A DNA stretch of 64,000 nt, taken from Pelagibacterales bacterium SAG-MED19. Its GTDB lineage: Bacteria; Pseudomonadota; Alphaproteobacteria; Pelagibacterales; Pelagibacteraceae. The stretch covers positions 1-64,000 of the forward strand of contig JACWDQ010000004.1 of the NCBI GenBank assembly GCA_014654035.1, in the 5' to 3' direction. Of this stretch, positions 59,115 to 64,000 are shown one piece after another (within the stretch, counting starts at the first letter, position 1; each line of letters opens with the position of its first letter). Both the position numbers and the translations under genes were made by a program. The notes beneath the pieces are model-generated. The model searched no databases, was not told the DNA's origin, and saw nothing but the letters and a program-made list of their open reading frames with translations.

Positions 59115-59795
59115 ATGGATATTAGATTAAATAATTTAAACAAAACAATAGTTAACTGTAAAAAATGTCCAAGATTAGTGAAATTTGTTAACAAAGTAAG
59201 TACAATTAAAAGAAAACAGAATATAGACGAAATTTACTGGGGTAAACCTGTCCCAGGATTTGGAAATTTAGATTCAAAATTAGCTATTATTGGACTTGCT
59301 CCTGCCGCTCATGGTGGCACAAGAACTGGAAGAGCTTTTACTGGAGACAAATCAGGGGATTTTTTATTTAAATGCTTACATGAGGTTGGTATTTCAAATT
59401 ATCCATTTTCAAAAAATTTAAATGATAATTTAAGTTTAAAATCTACTTACATTACTAATATTCTTAAGTGTGTACCTCCTGAAGACAAACCTCTTAGTAA
59501 TGAGATTTCAAATTGCTCTATTTTTTTTGATAAAGAAATATTATCTTTAAAAAAACTTAAAGTAATTGTTACTTTAGGGAAAGTTGCTTTTGATAATTGT
59601 TTAAAATTATATAAACAAAAATTTAATATTAAACAAAAGTTTATTTTTAAGCATGGTAAGACATTTACCTTACCAAACGGTTTAATTGTATTATCAAGTT
59701 ATCACCCTAGCCCTAGAAATGTTAATACAAAACTTATTTCTAATAGGATGATGGTTAATTTATTTAAAAAGGCAAAAAAATTAGCTAATTTTTAA
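59115..59795 (+). CDS. Uracil-DNA glycosylase, family 5 (UDGb) type
   Basis: 226 residues. Iron-sulfur Cys15 and Cys18 (IVNCKKCPRL) and later cysteines in NILKCVPPEDKP and SNCSIFF. Motif 1 IIGLAPAAHGGTRTGRAFTG is the family 5 form, which lacks the polar catalytic residue of family 4, and motif 2 is SSYHPSPRNVN. Family 5 enzymes excise uracil and other deaminated bases. No family 1 ung is seen here, so this may be the main uracil repair enzyme of the region. Confidence 0.88.
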   Translation: MDIRLNNLNKTIVNCKKCPRLVKFVNKVSTIKRKQNIDEIYWGKPVPGFGNLDSKLAIIGLAPAAHGGTRTGRAFTGDKSGDFLFKCLHEVGISNYPFSKNLNDNLSLKSTYITNILKCVPPEDKPLSNEISNCSIFFDKEILSLKKLKVIVTLGKVAFDNCLKLYKQKFNIKQKFIFKHGKTFTLPNGLIVLSSYHPSPRNVNTKLISNRMMVNLFKKAKKLANF

Positions 59796-60207
59796 TTGTG
59801 TCACAAAAATAGGGTTTAAATTTAGAGTAGATTTCATCAGGTATTTTAACTGGTTTTCCTTCTTTGTTTATAAAAACTAAATGTACTTGAGCCTCAACAA
59901 TTATCTCATCATCTTTTGTAATTATTTGATTCATGAAAAAGGATGTTTTTGTTATAGATTTTACAAAAGATCTTACTTTCAACTCATCTTCTAAAAAAGC
60001 AGATTTTTTATATTCAATATTACAAGATTTGACTATTATTAATGAATTAAAATTATCTTTAATTTTTTTATTACTAAAACCAATAGAAAATAAAGCTTCG
60101 GTTCTGGCTCTTTCTAAAAACTTTAAATAATTAGCATAATAGACTACCCCACCTGAATCTGTGTCTTCATAATAGACTTTTAGTTTATGGAAAAAATTTT
60201 CATGCAT
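59785..60207 (-). CDS. ybgC: YbgC-type acyl-CoA thioesterase
   Basis: 140 residues, hot-dog fold. The active site YYEDTDSGGVVYYANYLKF (Asp) and ERARTEAL are typical of YbgC. In other Proteobacteria it precedes tolQRAB, but no tol genes are near. The protein acts on short-chain acyl-CoA or acyl-ACP at the membrane. It overlaps the convergent glycosylase by 11 bases. Confidence 0.9.
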   Translation of the reverse strand: MHENFFHKLKVYYEDTDSGGVVYYANYLKFLERARTEALFSIGFSNKKIKDNFNSLIIVKSCNIEYKKSAFLEDELKVRSFVKSITKTSFFMNQIITKDDEIIVEAQVHLVFINKEGKPVKIPDEIYSKFKPYFCDTIKN

Positions 60208-60224
60208 AATAAATTTATATCAAA

Positions 60225-60875
60225 TTACTCTGCTGAAAAATAGATATTCTGAAAATACGCTACAGCCTTCATTTTTGAATTATCTGTGTCTGACATAATT
60301 GCCAATCCATCTAATTCATTTACATCTAAATCATGGAATTTTTTAAAATCTTTTTTTACATTCGATTTTACTGTAACCCATTCATTGAAATTTTTTTTGG
60401 TACTAGATAAAACATTATCTATAGATTTTTTAGTATAAGGACTTGGGGAATTAAATCCAATATCACTATTACTAGAAAAGACATAATTTATTGCTCTATT
60501 TGAGAGTGGTGTAGCACCTGTTTTTTTTATTGCAAAAACTCTAGCTGCAAAATCATGACCTTTTTTTGTATTTTCTTTAATACCTGATAATTTTTTTTCA
60601 ATTTTCCAAGTAATATTGATATACGGTGTTTTATTTAAATCTATTTTAATTTCTTTTCCCAACCCTGAGGCAGCATTATCTGCAACAGCTTTTAAAAAAC
60701 TTCCTTTTTCATTAGACCCAATCGTGTAGATTGTTTTATTTTTAGCACCTCTTACCTTTCTTACCTCTAGTTCTGATAGCTCGGCATTAGTAAAGTCAAA
60801 TATTTTGACTTCATCAGCAAAAATAATTGTATTTGATGTGAACCAAATGATAAAAATTTTAAATAAAAACTTCAT
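60225..60875 (-). CDS. DUF3047 family exported protein
   Basis: 216 residues with a signal peptide (about 1-20). DUF3047 features: ITWKIEKKLSG, GHDFAARVFAIKK, NYVFSSN, EWVTVKSNVKKDF, and LDGLAIMSDTDNSKMKAVAY near the C-terminus. Probably a beta-sandwich periplasmic protein of unknown role. Separated from ybgC by 17 bases on the same strand. Confidence 0.82.
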   Translation of the reverse strand: MKFLFKIFIIWFTSNTIIFADEVKIFDFTNAELSELEVRKVRGAKNKTIYTIGSNEKGSFLKAVADNAASGLGKEIKIDLNKTPYINITWKIEKKLSGIKENTKKGHDFAARVFAIKKTGATPLSNRAINYVFSSNSDIGFNSPSPYTKKSIDNVLSSTKKNFNEWVTVKSNVKKDFKKFHDLDVNELDGLAIMSDTDNSKMKAVAYFQNIYFSAE

Positions 60876-60961
60876 AAATTTATTTTAATAAAAATTGTTA
60901 ATACATTATTTTGACAAGATTTAAACATTCAAAAATCATCATTTGTATATAAATCATAACC

Positions 60962-61099
60962 ATGAAGACAATTTCAATTTTTATACTCCTAATTTACTGG
61001 TCAATAATGATTTTTGCGCCTATTATGTCTAGTGATGTTAAATTGAGCAGAGCTAAAACTAAAAATACCAAGATAATTGAACCAAAACCCCTTACTTAA
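60962..61099 (+). CDS. Small membrane/secreted peptide, unknown
   Basis: 45 residues: MKTISIFILLIYWSIMIFAP followed by a polar tail rich in Lys and Ser. One membrane helix or uncleaved signal. It ends 4 bases into the convergent dehydrogenase. A TTGACA lies about 50 bases upstream, but no -10 is properly spaced. Coding status is uncertain. Confidence 0.4.
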   Translation: MKTISIFILLIYWSIMIFAPIMSSDVKLSRAKTKNTKIIEPKPLT

Positions 61100-61848
61100 T
61101 AAGTAGAGCGTCCACCACTGATATCAAATACTGCAGCCGTGGAAAAGGTGTTTTCTTCTGAAGAAAGCCAACAAATTAATGAAGTAAATTCCTCCACTTC
61201 GAGAAACCTTCCTCTAGGAACTTTAGAAAGCATTCTTTGGACATGTTCTTTGGTCATTTGGTCTAAAATTCTTGTTTTAGCTCCGGCCGGTGTAACTGCA
61301 TTTACAGCAATGTTTTTATCAGCAAGTTCTTTGCCAAGAGATTTTGTTAGTCCAATAGCCCCTGCTTTACCAACACTATATGCGCTTGCATTAGCATTTC
61401 CATCTTTCCCTGCAACTGATGCAACATTTACAATTCTACCATAGTTGTTTTTAATCATATTTGGCACTACAGTTTTACAACAATTAAAAGTTCCCATTAA
61501 GTTTATATCCACAACTTTTTTCCACATATCTACATCATATTCCCACAACGGAGATGTTGGACCAGTAATGCCTGCATTATTAATTAAAATATCAATGTTA
61601 GATTTTTTTGTAATATCATTAATACAACTTTCAACTTCTTTATAATTTGATACATCGATAATATTTGAACTTAAATTTGCATTATCTAATTTTTTAATAG
61701 CTTCTTTAATCATTTTAGAATCAATATCCCAGATTATTACCTTTGCACCTGAATTTAAGAATCTTTTAGCAATATCTAGTCCAAATCCTTGTGCTCCACC
61801 TGTAACTAAAGCAGTTCTATTCTTAAAATCGTAATTAATTTTTTCCAT
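61096..61848 (-). CDS. Short-chain dehydrogenase/reductase (SDR)
   Basis: 250 residues from the ATG at 61848. NAD(P) site ALVTGGAQGFG (near residue 17), NNAG at 90-93, Ser144, and Tyr157/Lys161 in YSVGKAG. FabG-like core, but it is in an operon with transporters rather than fatty acid genes, so a sugar alcohol or other catabolic substrate is possible. A frame start at 61893 would run into the permease gene and is not needed. Confidence 0.85.
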   Translation of the reverse strand: MEKINYDFKNRTALVTGGAQGFGLDIAKRFLNSGAKVIIWDIDSKMIKEAIKKLDNANLSSNIIDVSNYKEVESCINDITKKSNIDILINNAGITGPTSPLWEYDVDMWKKVVDINLMGTFNCCKTVVPNMIKNNYGRIVNVASVAGKDGNANASAYSVGKAGAIGLTKSLGKELADKNIAVNAVTPAGAKTRILDQMTKEHVQRMLSKVPRGRFLEVEEFTSLICWLSSEENTFSTAAVFDISGGRSTY

Positions 61849-61852
61849 AATA

Positions 61853-63310
61853 TTATTTTCTTGCCAACAGGTAATACACAAATCCTGATACAAAGGCGCC
61901 TATAATCCATGAATATGACTGCAAAAACATTAAATTAGAATTCCAAATTGTTGAGCTTGAAAATATAAATCCTAAAATTAATGAATAAACTCCTTTAAGA
62001 TGCCATCCACCTGAATAATAATAGGTTCCATTACTTTCTAAAGAATAGATGTCTTTATTAACTAAGCTTTCTTTTTTAATAAAATAAAAATCAGAAATCA
62101 TTAATCCAAATAACGGCCCAAAAAAAGCTCCAAAAGTATCTACAAAAGATAAAATTCCAATTTGACTTAAATAAGTTAACCAAAAAATACTAATTATGGT
62201 TCCAAAAAAAGCAATTATAACGCTTGAACTTTTAAGAGAAAGAGAAGATGGAATAAGATTAATTAATATATATTGAGAAGGAATAAAATTAGCTATTAAA
62301 TTAGTTGATGCAGAGGCAATAACAATAAAAATCAAAACTAAATTGGTAATAAGTAAGTTGTTTAAAGATCCAATTATATCTGTTGGATTTGTAAGTATTC
62401 TTGATAAGTTTTCAGGATTTTGTTTTAAAAAAGCATCTACTCCAACAACTATAAACAAAGCAAAAAAAGAAAATATAATTAAATTTAATACTAAACTAAG
62501 GTTTCCTTTTTTAAGTTCTTTTTCATTTTTGACGTAACGAGAAAAATCACCATAACACAAAATAATAATTGAAAAATATGCAAAAATTGTTCCTGTTACA
62601 GTTGCTAACGGTCCTAAGTTGTTTATATCAGTAATACTTTCATAATTTAAAGAATTAACAAATGCATTAACTGTAAATTTTACATCGTTTAATAAAACTG
62701 AGAAAAAGAACAAAGCCATACCAAAGTAAACCGCTATTGCTGAAAATTTTATTAATTTCTTATTAAATATCATCCCTAAGCTGAATAAAAATGTTTGCAA
62801 TAGGATTGCTATTAAAATTGATATCCCATCGATGATATTTAATCCTAAAAAAAATATCAAAAAAATATCTTGATCTAATAACGATGGTTCTATTGAAAAT
62901 ATAATTATTCTTATTAGATAACCAAAAGCTTTTGATAGAAAGTATGTTTGTATACCAAACATAAAGATACCAACAAAACCTCTTAATAATCCAAGATATT
63001 TTGCACCTGTAACACCTAAAGAAGATCTTAATAAAACTATAAACGGTAAACCAAACTTTTGTGATGGTTTGCCAATTAAGTTAGAAAAAAAATAAACAAG
63101 TATTGATCCAAGTAAAGTTCCAAAAAAAACAACAAATGTATTTAAATCATAAATAAGATAAAGAGATGTAATCAATGAAAAACCAATAACACTTTGAATA
63201 TTTATACCCCAAAAACAAAATAAATCTTTCCAGTCCCAATTTTTATCATTTGGATTGACTGAGACTAAATCCCAATTGATAAGTGTTTTTTTTGATTTTT
63301 GTTGACTCAC
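61853..63310 (-). CDS. NCS1 family nucleobase/hydantoin-type permease
   Basis: 485 residues, about 12 helices, GTG start at 63310. Features of nucleobase:cation symporter-1: N-terminal NWDWKDLFCFWGINIQS, GKPSQKFGLPFIVLLRSSLG, YGDFSRYVKNEKEL and SASTNLIANFIPSQYILINL. Substrates in this family include cytosine, uracil, allantoin, hydantoin and thiamine, and the specificity cannot be told. Four bases from the SDR gene. Confidence 0.88.
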   Translation of the reverse strand: MSQQKSKKTLINWDLVSVNPNDKNWDWKDLFCFWGINIQSVIGFSLITSLYLIYDLNTFVVFFGTLLGSILVYFFSNLIGKPSQKFGLPFIVLLRSSLGVTGAKYLGLLRGFVGIFMFGIQTYFLSKAFGYLIRIIIFSIEPSLLDQDIFLIFFLGLNIIDGISILIAILLQTFLFSLGMIFNKKLIKFSAIAVYFGMALFFFSVLLNDVKFTVNAFVNSLNYESITDINNLGPLATVTGTIFAYFSIIILCYGDFSRYVKNEKELKKGNLSLVLNLIIFSFFALFIVVGVDAFLKQNPENLSRILTNPTDIIGSLNNLLITNLVLIFIVIASASTNLIANFIPSQYILINLIPSSLSLKSSSVIIAFFGTIISIFWLTYLSQIGILSFVDTFGAFFGPLFGLMISDFYFIKKESLVNKDIYSLESNGTYYYSGGWHLKGVYSLILGFIFSSSTIWNSNLMFLQSYSWIIGAFVSGFVYYLLARK

Positions 63311-63335
63311 TTAAACAATATAAAACTTAAATTTA

Positions 63336-64000
63336 TTACTGTCCATATAAGAGAGTTGGCAACCAAAGAGCTATTTGAGGAAATACAATAATTAATATTA
63401 ATCCAATGACCTGTAAGACCATGAATTGCATCATTCCATAATAAATATCTTTAAGATCCCATTCTGGCACTACACCTTTTAAGAAATATGCTGAAAGAGC
63501 TACAGGAGGAGACAACCAGGCGGTTTGTAAATTTACGGCAACTAATATCGCAAACCATGTCAAGTTAAACCCTAATGCCTCTACTAATGGTAAGATGATT
63601 GGAATGATTATCATTACGATTGGGACCCACTCTAATGGCCAGCCTAATAAAAAAATCATAACCATTATCATTGCAAGTATCAAATATTTATTCATTTCTA
63701 AGCCTAACAAAAACTCTGTTAATAAAGTTGGGGTTCCAAGTCTTGCAAATACAGCACCAAAGAAATTAGATGCTGCAACTAAAACCATGATTAATGCTGT
63801 AATTTCTAAAGTTTTTACTAAAGCTTCTTGAAGTTTTGATAATGTTAATTTTTTATAAGCTAAAGACAATAAAAGAGCGCCCATTGCGCCACAACCTGCT
63901 GCCTCTGTTGGTGTGGCAAAACCAAATAAGATACTTCCAAGTGCAGCAAAAACTAAAGCTGCTGGTGGAACTAGTCCAAGAAAAAATTCTACCCAAACTT
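63336..64000 (-). CDS. TRAP transporter large permease (DctM type), 5' end outside the window
   Basis: Partial. The frame is open to the window edge and gives GFATPTEAAGCGAMGALLLS, the DctM hallmark. An in-frame ATG at 63884 is internal to this block. The visible 3' part has five or six helices, with GWPLEWVPIVMIIIPIILPL and TAWLSPPVALSAYFLKG. The large subunit drives sodium-linked uptake of an acid caught by a DctP protein. dctP and dctQ would be expected to the right of the window. Confidence 0.9.
   Translation of the reverse strand, partial: VWVEFFLGLVPPAALVFAALGSILFGFATPTEAAGCGAMGALLLSLAYKKLTLSKLQEALVKTLEITALIMVLVAASNFFGAVFARLGTPTLLTEFLLGLEMNKYLILAMIMVMIFLLGWPLEWVPIVMIIIPIILPLVEALGFNLTWFAILVAVNLQTAWLSPPVALSAYFLKGVVPEWDLKDIYYGMMQFMVLQVIGLILIIVFPQIALWLPTLLYGQ

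Noticed and set aside
60938-60943. TTGACA upstream of the 45-residue frame as a promoter
   Set aside because: No -10 hexamer at 16-19 bases; the nearest TATATA is about 30 bases away. Position is approximate.
61849-61893. Longer N-terminus of the SDR protein
   Set aside because: It would overlap the permease stop, and the Rossmann motif fits the ATG at 61848.
1-64000. CRISPR arrays, insertion sequences, prophage, long repeats
   Set aside because: Nothing beyond short A/T runs; all stretches are occupied by ordinary genes or spacers under about 130 bases.

Overview
The window looks like a piece of a streamlined, strongly AT-rich alphaproteobacterial chromosome, most likely the SAR11/Pelagibacterales group. 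The inference rests on four things: gene order (trigger factor-clpP-clpX-lon-tRNAs-nuoA-N; proS-lolC-lolD-dnaE; rpsB-tsf-frr-uppS-cdsA-dxr-bamA-lpx), alphaproteobacterial family variants (fused IspDF, editing-less ProRS, RNase J, DUF1467, COQ10/RatA protein, an SOS box of the GAAC-N7-GAAC type), very low G+C, and extreme packing with stop/start overlaps. No intergenic stretch exceeds about 130 bases, and there is no sign of phage, insertion sequence, CRISPR or genomic island.

Layout. 1-1882 (+): ispDF (cut by the window edge), pgpA, pncC. 1853-8299 (-): tpiA, secG, pyrG, kdsA, eno, ftsB-like, lipA, coq10/ratA. 8371-13588 (+): SurA/PpiD-type chaperone gene followed by trpE-trpG-trpD-trpC, closed by a hairpin terminator. 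13639-15778 (+): SOS box, lexA, gltX. 15755-27377 (-): rpsB-tsf-frr-uppS-cdsA-dxr-bamA-skp-fabZ-lpxD-lpxA-lpxI-lpxB, an envelope and translation operon headed by a leader that can form a pseudoknot. 27507-51195 (-): an almost gapless 22-gene run consisting of a complete 14-subunit complex I (nuoA-N) followed by birA, coaX, rnj, DUF1467, proS, lolC/E, lolD and dnaE. 51322-51489: tRNA-Asp and tRNA-Val. 51539-57413 (-): lon, clpX, clpP, tig. 57426-57510: tRNA-Leu. 57599-61099: small and poorly characterised genes, including a DUF1289 protein, membrane and secreted small proteins, a histidine phosphatase, a family 5 uracil-DNA glycosylase, a YbgC thioesterase and a DUF3047 protein. 61096-64000 (-): TRAP transporter large subunit (cut by the window edge), NCS1 permease and a short-chain dehydrogenase, probably an uptake and catabolic unit of unknown substrate.

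How it fits together. Isoprenoid synthesis (ispDF, dxr, uppS) feeds undecaprenyl phosphate. kdsA, lpxA/D/I/B, fabZ, bamA, skp and lolCD build the outer membrane, pgpA and cdsA supply phospholipid. The nuo block is the respiratory entry point. lon/clpXP/tig form the protein quality-control cluster.

No clearly new multi-gene system was found. The most notable signals are regulatory: a near-perfect Fur-type 7-1-7 palindrome next to a -10-like element just upstream of nuoA, two interlocking inverted repeats forming a candidate pseudoknot in the rpsB leader, an SOS box at lexA, and a probable leaderless promoter with a palindrome at its -35. pyrH and rseP are missing from the places where alphaproteobacterial synteny normally puts them.
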